A stretch of DNA of 64,000 nt, taken from assembly GCA_029204225.1 (NCBI GenBank), contig CM055105.1, positions 11,934,404-11,998,403 on the forward strand, written 5' to 3'. Under the pieces are notes generated by a model. That model worked only from the letters and a program-made list of their open reading frames with translations, searched no databases and was not told the origin of the DNA. Origin of the DNA: Diphasiastrum complanatum (lineage: Eukaryota > Streptophyta > Lycopodiopsida > Lycopodiales > Lycopodiaceae). This document shows, piece after piece, positions 12,180-22,999 of this stretch (positions are counted from its first letter, which is position 1; each line of letters begins with the position of its first letter). The position numbers and the translations under genes are program-made.

Positions 12180-13019
12180 GATGTCGTGGTTGGTCCTTTT
12201 GCAATATCTGCAAAATAGCTTGGTCTTGGACGATGAGTGACTATACTATTGCTGTTGTGGTTGTGATGCTATTGGCTGTTCTACCTTTGTCTTCTTATCC
12301 TTGAAGCCTTTCTTCTTCTTGGATTGCTGCTTGTTTGAATAGAGTGCCATGGATTTGGTACTTGTAGATGTGGACAAGCTTTTTCTCCCAACTTTTTCCT
12401 GCAACATGCTTGCTGTCAATTTTTGGAGAGACAGCGCATGGGTATTGCTCAGAAGCAACACTAAATTATCGTAGGAGGATGGAAGACGGGCAAGAAGAGA
12501 CATGGTAGAGTCTTCTGACATAGGAAAACTTATTGCAGCCAGTTGGTTCATCAATTGTTTGAACTCGTTCAGATGGTCGCTAACTGAGGTGCTTTCACTC
12601 ATTCTAAGTGTTAGTACCTTCTTCCTCAAGAAGAGGCGAGTCGAGACATCTAAGGTCTCGTAGATGCTAGTGAGTATGTCTCATGCTTCTTTGGAAGTAG
12701 TGCAATTGGACACATGAGCAATTTGAGTGTCTTTAAGGTTTAGAGATACAATGGCAAGAGCCTTGCCATCCTTGGCTTCCCAAGCTGGGAGATGTTCGGG
12801 TTCTGCCGATCTGGCTATAGAACCGTTAACGTATCCCCATAACTCCTTTTCAATCAAGATCATCCTCATTTTGAACTTCCACATGTGGAAGTCATCTCCG
12901 TTGAATTTACTGATCAAGCGGATCTCTGAGCTGCCTTCCATAGTGATCGAAATTATACACAAACAATTTAGAATAGCTTTTGGAAAAAGATTCTGGACTC
13001 TAGTAATCCATTGAACCAA
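12180..13019 (-). pseudogene. Copia Gag, broken
   Basis: The part at 12681-13019 includes SEIRLISKFNGDDFHMWKF and ELWGYVNGSIARSAEPEHLP (copia Gag N-terminal region). The part at 12246-12629 includes TMSLLARLPSSYDNLV and a lysine-rich tail, followed near 12200 by a CCHC-type RYCKRTNHDIKDC. The two parts are split by a stop/frame change around 12630-12680. Gag would package the element RNA. Confidence 0.88.
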
Positions 13020-13020
13020 A

Positions 13021-13032
13021 GCTCTGATACCA
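13021..13032 (-). other. iMet-tRNA primer binding site
   Basis: On the minus strand TGGTATCAGAGC lies four bases inside the 5' LTR edge. This is the standard initiator-methionine tRNA primer site of plant copia elements and sets the element's direction. Confidence 0.92.
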
Positions 13033-13036
13033 CTTC

Positions 13037-13486
13037 TGTTGGTGTATGAACGATGGTCTGCTTGGTCTACGATTGATTACGATTGCAGCGGACGTGACGG
13101 AAGCAGAACACGAGAGACGATTACGATAAAACGATGTCTCTACCAACAACAAGAAAAACAATGAACACAATAGTAATTGCGATTTCATGAACGTGGATCG
13201 ACTAGGAAACGAAATCAAAAGCTTGTTATCCTTTTGGGTTATCAGAGTAGGAGTCTGAGACTGACGTAACAGTAGGATTGCGAAGCATTAGGCGTCTTGG
13301 ACAGCCATGCGATCATGTCTCTGATAACCATGTTTGTGTGCAAGAGAGTGAGAGAGATGATTGCATTCAATCAAGAACGTAATAATTGAATAGTAACAAA
13401 TCTGTATAATAGAGAGAATCAGAATACAATACAGTAGCACTGATAAGCGCGTATTCCTACTTACAGATTCTGAAACAATGGCTACA

Positions 13487-13565
<79 letters not shown>

Positions 13566-13583
13566 CTAAATCTAAGGAGCTAG
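13037..13583 (-). repeat. Truncated 5' LTR of the copia element
   Basis: It repeats the first part of the 7812-9108 LTR from TGTTGGTGTATG to AAGGAGCTAG, then stops abruptly at 13583. The matching point in the left LTR continues GCTACTTAAG. The outer 750 bp of this LTR are lost, with different LTR-like sequence joined at the break. Confidence 0.88.
13487..13562. repeat. (CT)n microsatellite inside the LTR
   Basis: About 38 uninterrupted CT units. The left LTR has only about 10 units plus poly-T at the same place, so the array expanded or contracted after insertion. The antisense Arg-Glu frame across it is meaningless. Confidence 0.95.
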
Positions 13584-14330
13584 TGTGAAAAAACCAGCAA
13601 CTTCACACATGTGGAGATCCACAAGAAATGTGTGAATGATCTTGACCATGCTTTGTGGTGGCACACAATCACCTGTAGAGCAATCCTGCCATCTACCAAC
13701 AGATATGAGGCTAGAGCACAATCTAGAATACTACAGATCAAAGCAACACTAATTCTTCACAAATTGAGAGAATACATAAGCAAAATAATATATGAAGAAG
13801 ACACCAATCTCGAGTTAGATAGAGAATATAAAAAACAAACAAAATAGCATGAGATCCAATCTTGACATTATGACATTACCAAAGCTTGATTCATCATTAG
13901 ATATCAATGAGAACCATATGTACATATATAGGAGAGCCAAAATTCGTGGTACTACTTGCATTCAATGCATTCCTTACACCTAATCAAGTGTAAACTACTA
14001 CCATATTGACACATAACAGCTTGCATGCTGAAATTGCACCTAACTTCTACCTACTTTGTCCAAATGTCAATTTCTCAACTAGATATGTACAAAACTACAT
14101 GCATGTGTCCACTAGTATATTTGCATGCCTTGCATGTGACTTCTCTAGATGACTTGGACATGTGTAGAACATGTATACTGACTTGCATGTTGCATGCATG
14201 CACTCTAACTGACTTTGCATGTCATCTAGTTTTATGCATGTCATCAAATCTAGATCTACCTAACTCAAACTCGCCAAGAAAAACTATTATTGTAGAGATT
14301 TTAGGTGGAATCCATCAATTGACCAATTGT
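13584..14330 (-). mobile_element. LTR-like segment of a different copia-type family
   Basis: Read on the minus strand it has a TATA-like CTATATATG near 13930, an R/U5-like T-rich part, and an end in GGTTTTTTCACA at 13584. It begins exactly where the previous LTR breaks off. No primer site or coding part is attached, so it may be a solo or truncated LTR. The right edge is uncertain. Confidence 0.4.
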
Positions 14331-14455
14331 TTTGAACATAGTTTTGTCATCTTTTTTTGAACTTACAAAAAATCCATAAAAAATAAAAAACCAATTGTTT
14401 TGAGCATAGTTTTGTCATCTTTTTTTGAACTTACAAAAAAATTCATAAAAAATAG
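14323..14455. repeat. 68-bp tandem duplication
   Basis: CCAATTGTTTTGAACATAG begins a unit at 14323 that is repeated from 14391 (with GAGCATAG). Both contain GTTTTGTCATC, a T-run and ACTTACAAAAAA. The few differences show it is not very recent. Confidence 0.85.
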
Positions 14456-14459
14456 GAGT

Positions 14460-15400
14460 TCCTATGGAGACGCTACTTTCATCTTTTCTTGCACACCTCC
14501 AAATTGGGCAATGCTTGTGCCACATAGAAGAGTGTTTAAGCTCAGTATTGAAACTCGTGCACCATGATCATCTAAGCATGGATACTTGTCATGGTCCAGG
14601 TATTATTATATGTATATAATCTCTTTCCTCATCAAGGTTAAATGGAATACATTCCACAGCTTCTAATTATCACCTACGGAAATAAGAAAAGGTCTTGCTG
14701 GAAGGACTCAATCATCAACCTGATCTTGTGCTCCTGCTTTCCATTGTCTGCTCCAACCCATCACCGTCTACTTTTGACAAGACATCTGTCTGTATACAAG
14801 TACCAGGAAAACTTTACGGCAGAGCAAGTAGAATGTTTGCAGACCGATGGAGCAGAGATTTGAAGAAATAATGATCGACTTTAGAACTGGAACAAATGGT
14901 TGATTTTAGTAAATTGATGAATAATGCTCCTCTAATTAACACTCTTGCAAATACTGCAAACAAATTCTCTCTTATATTTTTTCTTAAAACTGTGGTCTGT
15001 AATAGAAGTCAACGTCATTCCTTGAGCAAAAACCTAGCGTTGAAAAAACCAGCTAATTGAGAGCTTTATTGCTACAGATAGGAGCAAGGATCAGGTAAGG
15101 TTAGCAGCAAATAGTAAGAGACGACCAAACTGCATAATCTTCCATTTAAGAGGGCAGTGGAATAGGAACCTGTAAGTCTGAAGGTCAAAAGACAGTGTCC
15201 AATGAACCATAATGTTCATAATGTTGAATATTCAAAAAAAACTTGAGAAATCAGTAAACAGTGTCAGTACTTTATCATAGGATGTCAGATATTGTGGTTG
15301 GATTTCAAACAAAACTTGTGCTCCTTCAGAAAGTAAGCATCTGCATAAGTGCCTAATAATTCACTTATTACAGACATTTTCTTGCACTAACATTTTTGTT
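14460..15400. other. No gene seen
   Basis: Only short frames. The 73-aa plus-strand frame at 14642-14863 has no recognisable motif. The last 80 bp share a few words (AAGCATCTGCA) with sequence 3' of the intact methyltransferase gene at 20425, so the duplication may reach a little beyond the coding relic. Confidence 0.4.
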
Positions 15401-15417
15401 TGATGATGTGATTGCAT

Positions 15418-15985
15418 TTATACATACATGGCCATGTGTTCTTTGTAAGATGTGTATAACTCGCCAATATCTGTTTCTAATCTTTCTGAATGTGAAGCTG
15501 GTTGCAGAAAGGAAGACTTTAGTAAGAATGTAGTGACAAAAAACAGCCTGCAGAAAAAAAACATATGAAACTGGAATAGATAGGATGGCATATCATCCTG
15601 TAGTAGATAACACCAGTTTCTAGGAGTATTTCCACAAAAAGGATGTTGCATTCCAGTGCACTATGACATCCAGCAGCAAAAATGGCCGATGCCAAACTTG
15701 CTCTGCCATTTCCAATTCCAACTATACAACAGTGGAGGGGCTTCTAAGGCAGCAAACAAATGACCCACCAGGCTACTGTAGAAGGAATTGTTCATTGTGC
15801 ACAGGCCTAATGTCCAAGTTTTTGAAATCTGGTGGAGAAGGTTCACCATTTATGATTACCCAGATAATAGGATAGGCTAGGAAGATGTATAAAAAACAAA
15901 GGGGCCATCCATCAACAAACCCATCAAAATTTGCCAAAGGAACAAGGATCTGTCATACAAGGAATCCGATAAGGATTCGATTCCA
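15418..15985 (-). pseudogene. Pseudogene fragment of the ICMT-like methyltransferase
   Basis: The minus-strand readings match the C-terminal half of the intact gene at 20661-21869. GHLFAALEAPPLLYSWNWKW (15661-15849) parallels GHLLAALEAPPLVYSWNGQW, and ELYTSYKEHMA parallels QLYTSYKERVA. The order is colinear. On the DNA level long runs agree (for example TTCTTTGTAAGA and GATGTTGCATTCCAGTGCA). Substitutions, indels and stops destroy the frame, and the core methyltransferase motif region around 15590-15650 is scrambled. The N-terminal half is absent or unrecognisable. It lies about 5.2 kb from the intact copy in the same orientation, so a local duplication followed by decay is likely. Confidence 0.9.
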
Positions 15986-15999
15986 ATTTCAAATCATAA

Positions 16000-18900
16000 C
16001 AAATTACTCAAATTCGGACCTTGCTTTTTCCTTTCTAAAATATCAACATTTCTATGATAGTACCAACATAATAAAAGAGGCACGCAAATTTCAAGCTTAT
16101 GGAGTCCAACAACAAAGTCTTAGACCATCAACTTCATAAGGCATAGCACGGACCAGATACTAAAACATCCCTACTCACTAGCTTTTGCTTTACGATGTTC
16201 TCCAAGCATCAGAAAGGTAACAGAAGACATAAATACTGGCCGTAGTCATGCATGAACAACAAGAGCTGCCAAATACCAGTTAACAAGAAAACTACGAGAT
16301 ATCCATCACATCAACATTGGCATCTATAGTTGGTCTATGAGACGTTAGCTCATTGATAGCAGATACCAAAAACTTATAAATAAATTGGAAAACTGATTCT
16401 TCACACCGAAAATATTCAGCACTGAAAGATGTAAAAGATTAAAACCTTCATAGCTGCACACAAAGTAGTTTATGTCTATGACATGATGGTAAGCAAAGGC
16501 CACCCCATCTGATTTTGCTGTAAGAAGTAGGACAGCCACAAAACGGTAGCAAGAGAAGTTTAGAGGTAACAGACAGTCCATACTATTGCCTTCATGTACA
16601 CTATATCACAGAAAATGTTCATTAATTTAAATTAACTTGAACCCAACTTCTTGACTGCAGATAGCCTAGGAGTCAAAATTTTATAATGCAGCCTGCCGTA
16701 GTGAAAAAAAACCAGAATGGTGAAACTTTGAGATTTGGAATAATTCATAAATTTCATAAGCTTGATTTTTAGTGCCCTACTTTCTTGGTGTTTGAAATGG
16801 ATCTGGCACTTTCACCTTTCTAGTGACTTATTATCTCTAGGAGTCCAAAAGTAAGTACCTGGCTGAAGCTGGAATAGCTTTTTGTCAAAGTGCATAACTT
16901 TTAGGGTTTGGAAAAAAACCCTGACTTTCTTCTTTAACAATTGATAATTAACCTTTGATGTGAAACACCTTCCGGGTGAACTGTATATATTGGATGATGA
17001 ATAGAGCTGCCGCCCACTTTTCCGATGAAAGAATGAGGATCAACTCGCTGAAAGCTTCTTTCTAGAGCTGGAGCCTATTTCCAAAAAACTCAAATTCTAC
17101 TTTCTATTGCACAAAAACCTCTTCTGCATCTCATGTTATGCTTTTCCAAATATTAAAAATTATTTGATGTATGCTTTTGATAGGTAATGTTTGCTCTATC
17201 AACAAACCTGGTAAATATTTCAAATCCTTAAGATTCTCAATAATGACAAGTGCTCTAATACCAAGCTAAAAGCACATCCACACAATCAAGCATGAAGCAG
17301 TAAAACTGAACAATGAAGTGTCCATTGCATGTAAAACTCCAAATAAATTATATAGAGATAATCAACAAGTGACCAGTTTGCAAGCCTCCTACAAAGAGCA
17401 CTGCCATAGGTTTCTCCCTCCAAGAAGCTCTCCATCACAATAATCATCAACCACTAAATGGAAGAGAGAATGTCCACTTTTCCTAATCAGAGACCAATCA
17501 AAGTCATATGCCCTACCAAAGGGTGCAAGTCGTACCAAACAGCTGAACTTATGACCAAACGTCCTGAAAGTATCCACATGAACAAAAGGACTTACCAACC
17601 ACGTAATCACCAAGTGCTTTGTGGATCTAAATGAGATAGTGAGGTCCTGAGTACAACAAGAAGTTGATAACAAATGCCCTGATTACATACCTTCACCTAA
17701 CCATATTAAGGGATAATCTCTCAACATTCTTACATTTGAGATTATTCAAATATTGGTGGTAAATGTGCAACACACACCAATGCTCAGAAAACTTCTCCTA
17801 AAAGTTTGTGAGCGTGTGAACTTGTTGACACCTACCAGAAACATCATAATTGAGACCCTAATCTTGTACTGTACAGCTCTCATAAACCAATGTATGTTTT
17901 TCTGGGATTAGCACCCATATATTCCAAACATAATTGCATTATGCGTTCTGGAATACGTTCCCGATTCTAGGGTTAGGGTTTTCCGAAATGCAAAAATAAA
18001 TAAGTAAATTTGCTTTTTTTTACTTATCCTTTAAAATAATTTGCTTATCCTTCAAAAAAATTTGTTTCTCCTTGAAAAAAATTTAGTGGAATTGTCAAAT
18101 ATACAAGCTAAACTAACAATAAGAGTGAACAAATGTTTCTATGCAAACCTGCTGGAATCATCCAAAATATTGAAATTAGATCTGCATTATTACGGTAGAC
18201 TACTATGGAGACCCTGCTAGAATATATCTTATTGGAGTATTTGTACAAAAAACAAATTTGGTGACATTCTCATTTGAGCATAGAAGATTCCAAAAATGTT
18301 CTACATAAGGCTCAACAAAATGCCTCTTTGTGGCAGCTACCTATATGAACAAGCTACTACAGACTTATGCTATATTTGGTGCCTGATCGTAAAGGAGAAT
18401 CATATGACATTCACACTCCAGCAGAATCATGGTTTTTCCTATGAATAAAATATAAATTGCATTCCGGGTTGTGAAACGTAGTTGCATTGGAACAATGATG
18501 CCAGATATTACCTCCTTTTTAGTAATATAAAAAGGAGGATCCACTATCAATTCTTTCTAAGACAAAATTAGTATCCTACGGTTCCAACAGCATATATCAT
18601 AAGCATTACTTTCAGAAAATGAACCGATGAATTGATCCACCTAAAATGGTCAACCCTTTTAACATTTCAAATATAACATCTAGCCAATATTGAACATCTT
18701 GTTAGCCATTTTCTTGCTTAGGACGGGAGATTCTGTGCACATGCAGAAGGCAGGCTCTAGTTTCTTCCACATTGGCAATGGCAACACAAGTGACCCAAAC
18801 AGATCGCTATTAGGTGTATAACCCTGTGGTTGCCAAAAAATATTGTCACACAATGTTATTGCCTTACAAAATTGAGATAGAGACGGGTTTAACTTTTGCA

Positions 18901-20070
18901 CAAAAAATGCCTTCGAGAAATACATTGCTTTCTTGATAGATTTACCAATTTTAAATAAAATATTAGCAAAAGTTATCTGGGGTTGCTTGTAAGATTGGTT
19001 TTTGTTACTTTAAAGTTTAAACGTGATTTCTGAAGCCAAGTTGACCTCAAATCAAGAAAATGAACTAACAATGCCTCAATAAGGTGGTAAACAGGGTTGG
19101 AAGCATCATATGACAGTGGGGAAAAGCTATAGAGATTTTCAAGAAGGCCAAAGGTTTCTTGATGGAAAATAAAAAGCTACCAGGCACAAGTGCGAACATG
19201 TTACCAATCTCTCAATACTTAACCATCATAGGAATTGACCACAGAGGTTGGGAGTTATAACTGACTGGAAATAAGAAGGGCTAGTAAGATAGTGGGAAAA
19301 AGGGACAGTATAAAGATGCATTGAGGTGTACATGGCAGAGAGTATTGTTTATCGATGTTGTCCTAACATGATTTTCAATCTATAGACTAACCTCTTTTAA
19401 AAATTGTCATAGTGATAGGCTCAAAGTTGTGAACAGCAAAGAGAATTTTGCACTCCAACACGAATCAAGTCACTAGGGTCCCACACAAAGGCACGTTGGA
19501 TAACAGCCTACAAGTCGGCCCACTTGCAACTGCATGGATTGAAATAAGAATCCTGTTTCGTTTGCGTATCTCTGGTGCTCTTAGTGTCTATTGATGTTAT
19601 TAGAAGGGGAATAATGGTTAAACAATATTTGCTCACTCTAAGTAGTAGATGCAAGTCTCTCTAGATGTAGGATTTATCACTTGTATATGAGTCTAAATTG
19701 TTGATTTGTCACTTTTACAAGGCCAGATCCATATGATCATCAGCTCCTACATTTTCTTTTTTGAATTTAGTTTACTTGATTGACAAAAATAGTTATACAG
19801 AATCCGCAAAAGGTTGATGCAATCCAAAAGACAACCAGGTAGGAGGACCACAACTGCGATAGGGATTCGTTTAAGTTATAAGAGCCAAATCTTCTAAAAT
19901 ATATCAGAGGCGTGATAATGGCAAAACCGTCGCATAGGAAGTCTGAAGAGGAAAAAAATAGTCCATATTATTGCCTTCTACTTAATAGTATACTGTACAC
20001 CATGCATAATGTTTGATATATGTAATATACTTGAAAAGATAGATTTTAGTTGTGAATAGCCTAGAGTTGA
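16000..20070. other. Long intergenic stretch without recognisable genes
   Basis: No frame longer than about 95 residues has a recognisable motif; the minus-strand frame at 17389-17673 (94 aa) was checked and matches nothing I know. Short stretches near 16590-16670 resemble 19960-20070 (ACTATTGCCTTC, and later GATAGCCTAGAGT-like words), pointing to an old duplicated repeat. Confidence 0.5.
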
Positions 20071-20660
20071 TGTCTAATGCCATTGAATTATAGAATAACC
20101 ATTCATTGCTTTGCTTTCTTTTCTTTTTTGATCTGCCGTCCTTCCTTATCAAAATCAGTTTTTACAGGTTACTTTTTTATCTTTTCTTCTGCATTGGAAA
20201 TTTCAACCCTGGACTCGGCGTGTTGCAAGCAGCATCCTCATCAAAATTTCTCAACACTAATTGGTCACTCTCTCTTCTCAAAAAGGTTATCATGATACAT
20301 ATGTTACTTTCAAAAGAAAACTTGAGAGACTCATATAGAGGAAAAGTCAAGACCGCGAACAGTACCCATACTCTGATGACGGAAATCAGGTTAAAAAAAG
20401 CAAAACCTAAAATCCTTCTGGATTAAGCATCTGCAAATATGCTTAAAGATCCAGTGAAGGGTAATTCCACCCTCTTTTTGCTGTTGCATAACATCTGCAT
20501 GTGGTGACATATATGCACGCATTGCAATCAGACGGTATCTATTGTAGTGGCAAAATGGAAAGGGTTAAAGTACAAATAATAATACCGGAACAGAAAAAGG
20601 CAGCGAGGTCAAAACTGCTGATAGAGCAAAAGGTCATACCTCAGACCCTACCTTCGTTGT

Positions 20661-21869
20661 TCAATACACCCATGGCAGGTACTTGCTGGCCACGCGTTCT
20701 TTGTAAGACGTGTATAACTGCCCGAACTTTTCTTCTAATAGTCCTTCTTCTTTCCCAGCTCGACGCTCGTAGTAGATTAAGGACGCCGCAATCAGAAGGG
20801 AAAGACTCCAGTAAGAACGCAGGGACAAACAATAGCCTGCAAAAAGAAGCATGAAACTGGAATATATTGGATGGCGCATAAACCTGTAGGGCCCGAACAT
20901 TACCACTGCCCGTGGCTTTGCGAGCTTGTAGGAATATTTTCCCAAAAAGTATGTTGCATTCCAGTGCAGGACAATCGCCAGCAGCAGAATGGCAGCCGCC
21001 AACTTGCTCTGCCATTGCCCATTCCAACTATAAACCAGTGGAGGAGCTTCTAAGGCAGCCAGCAAATGACCGACCACGACAGCAACTGTAAAAGCAATCT
21101 GTTCGCTGAGCGGAGGCCTGATGTCCCATTCCTTGAACTCTGGGGGGGGTGAAAGCTCCTCATATAGCCTCGCTCGAACAATAGGGTTGATCAAGAAGAA
21201 GAATGTGTATGTGAAAAACAAAGTGAGGGGCCATCCGTCCACAAAGCCATGGACATGTGCCAGTGGCACAAGGATCAGCCATACCAGGGAGCCAGCGAGG
21301 ATCAGAAATTGTTCCTCTTTTGTGGCTTTTCCTTTGTAATGTTTCCAACAGGCAGAAAGGGCAAGCAAACCCACAATCAGAGCAGCAGGCCAGGGCCACA
21401 GTACAAGCAACCAGCTGCCAAACATCCATGCCTTGGGATTAAACACAAAAGTATTGCAGATCCAGCGGATGGAAATGGATACCAATGCTGCAAATGTGGT
21501 CCATTTAACTGCTTTGAGAGGGGTGAGATCACTGATCGCTGCCACCACTGTCTTTGAAACATAAGGAAAAAAGGAGGATTGTTCAGAATCATCGTTTGCT
21601 TCTTCAGAATCATGTGCTGTAGTAGACGCAGAGCTCCTTGCAAGGGCAAAAGCTCTGCAGCCTTGTGTTCTGTGGGAAGAATACAAGGGGACGATGTATA
21701 GCCTCGCCCAAAACCTTAACCCTAATGTGGGGCTGGCTTGTCTGCTGCTGCATTGCAGCTTCAAACTGTGCCTTGATCCTGATGATCTTGAGCTTGCAAC
21801 TGAATGTGCAGAGCAGAATGGTGGAGAAGAGAGAAAGGAGGACGAATTGAGAGAGACTGAGACAGCCAT
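20661..21869 (-). CDS. Plastid-type ICMT/PEMT-family membrane methyltransferase
   Basis: A single uninterrupted 402-codon frame starting with ATG at 21869. The first 80 or so residues are rich in Ser, Arg and small residues and poor in acidic ones, like a chloroplast transit peptide. Several hydrophobic segments follow (roughly 115-135, 145-170, 180-200, 215-230, 255-305). The C-terminal region has GPYRFMRHPIYSS (326-338, with the conserved R-H-P), a membrane hairpin, then YYERRAGKEEGLLEEKFG and YTSYKERV. This layout is that of isoprenylcysteine carboxyl methyltransferase/phospholipid methyltransferase-type enzymes, where RHP and the downstream E-rich segment bind S-adenosylmethionine. The substrate cannot be inferred: a lipid or isoprenoid-linked thiol is possible. 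Neighbours give no pathway clue. A decayed copy lies at 15418-15985. Confidence 0.88.
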   Translation of the reverse strand: MAVSVSLNSSSFLSSPPFCSAHSVASSRSSGSRHSLKLQCSSRQASPTLGLRFWARLYIVPLYSSHRTQGCRAFALARSSASTTAHDSEEANDDSEQSSFFPYVSKTVVAAISDLTPLKAVKWTTFAALVSISIRWICNTFVFNPKAWMFGSWLLVLWPWPAALIVGLLALSACWKHYKGKATKEEQFLILAGSLVWLILVPLAHVHGFVDGWPLTLFFTYTFFFLINPIVRARLYEELSPPPEFKEWDIRPPLSEQIAFTVAVVVGHLLAALEAPPLVYSWNGQWQSKLAAAILLLAIVLHWNATYFLGKYSYKLAKPRAVVMFGPYRFMRHPIYSSFMLLFAGYCLSLRSYWSLSLLIAASLIYYERRAGKEEGLLEEKFGQLYTSYKERVASKYLPWVY

Positions 21870-22035
21870 TCATGAAAATGCAAAACAAAAACAAAAACAA
21901 AAGCCGAGTCTAAACAAAAACCCTTGTATAGGTCACAGAGCAAAACCCGTATTAGGTCAAAGAGCCAAACCCAGAGTTGAAATTAGGTCTAGAACCCTTG
22001 TAGAGTTGTATAGGTCCAAGAGCTGATCCACTCTA

Positions 22036-22058
22036 AAACCCTCATCTATATATCTATT
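22036..22058 (-). promoter_or_regulatory. Candidate TATA box and telo-box-like motif
   Basis: On the minus strand AATAGATATATAGATG lies about 180 bp before the ATG of the methyltransferase gene. It is followed at once by AGGGTTTTAGAG, the complement of an AAACCCT telo-box-like motif common in plant promoters of housekeeping and plastid genes. Position and motif fit a core promoter. The start site is not shown. Confidence 0.4.
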
Positions 22059-22620
22059 ATTATTAAAATATTAGTGTTCCAGGGCAGCGCTCACGCTGTG
22101 ACGGGCAGCGTGAGCACTGCCCGCGACCCTTTTTTAAGAATTTTCCTTCATGTTTTTTTTGGGCAGCAAGCGCGCTGTCCCACGGGCAGCCTGACGCTGC
22201 CCAAAAAAAAAACATTCCCTATTTTTTAAATTTTTAATCCTCCCCTTTGCCTGTCCCCCGCCCAAAACCCTTCCTTGCCCGCCGCACACTTGCGGGCTCA
22301 CATCGCCACTTATAATTAAAATAATAGTGTTCCCCGGCAGCGCTAAGCCCGGGACACTTTTTTTTCAAATTTTTCTTCATGTTTTTTTTTTTGGCAGCAG
22401 TCGCTCTGCCCCACGGGCACCCTGACCCTGCCCAAAAAAAAAACTTCCCATTTTTCAAATATTTAACCCTCCCCTTTGCCCACCCGCCCAAAACCCTGCC
22501 CTGCCGTTGGCACACTTGCGGGCTCACATCGCTAGTCTATTTATATTATATAAAATCTATATTACATAAAATATTAGTGCTCACGATGCCCGCTAACGCG
22601 TGACGAGCAGCGTGAGCGCT
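22055..22620. repeat. Tandem array of a GC-rich hairpin repeat, about 250-bp unit
   Basis: Three units begin near 22055, 22308 and 22550 with AAAATATTAGTG or AAATAATAGTG followed by GGCAGCGCT-type sequence; the third is partial. Each full unit has a T-run, GGCAGC, a short loop, a complementary arm and an A-run, then CCTCCCCTTTGCC, CGCCCAAAACCCT and CACTTGCGGGCTCACATCGC. The T-run/GGGCAGC and GCTGCCC/A-run arms can fold as a hairpin. No coding capacity was found. The array lies between the methyltransferase promoter and the B3 gene. Confidence 0.85.
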
Positions 22621-22756
22621 GCCCGTGAGCGTCAGGTCCATTCATTTAATATGCATCACGTCCATTTGTCATGTTTATAAACTCTCGGTTCATAGACTGG
22701 AACCTCTGACTGAGTTGTGCATCCCTGTCTTGGCTGCAGCATCCATTTGAGCTATA

Positions 22757-22846
22757 TGCTGGATCGGAACAAAATTTCAGAGCGCTTGAGGACAAGTTAT
22801 TTGCTGGATCGGAACAAAATTTTAGAGCGCTTGAGGACGGGTTATT
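22757..22846. repeat. 45-bp tandem duplication
   Basis: The unit starting TGCTGGATCGGAACAAAATT occurs at 22757 and 22802, both followed by AGAGCGCTTGAGGAC. Three or so differences separate the copies. Confidence 0.9.
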
Positions 22847-22999
22847 TCTGCCAGAGAAAACCGTGAGGGCAGGTTGCTTTTCAGTGTGTACATAGAGTGT
22901 TACACATCATCTGCTGACCTCACCTGTGGAGTAATTTGTTGTTTAGTGTTTTATTGATTTGGTGCAAACCCACTCCCTGCATCATGTATATTTCTTGCA

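Larger units (their letters stand above)
7812..13583 (-). mobile_element. Decayed near-complete Ty1/copia element
   Basis: On the minus strand the order is 5' LTR (13037-13583, truncated), primer site, Gag, protease, integrase, reverse transcriptase, RNase H, polypurine tract, 3' LTR (7812-9108). Integrase before reverse transcriptase defines Ty1/copia. Every domain is broken by stops or shifts, so the element cannot be autonomous. The LTR sequences align closely over the shared 550 bp but differ by substitutions and in a CT microsatellite. The outer half of the right LTR is missing, so no target-site duplication can be scored. Confidence 0.92.

Noticed and set aside
13288-13566. Minus-strand frame with a long Arg-Glu repeat
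   Set aside because: It is the antisense reading of the CT microsatellite in an LTR.
17389-17673. 94-codon minus-strand frame as a possible gene
   Set aside because: No start context, splice structure or recognised motif; nothing beyond the length supports it.
20641-21027. Second minus-strand frame overlapping the methyltransferase
   Set aside because: It is a shifted reading of the same gene; the 402-codon frame carries all conserved motifs.
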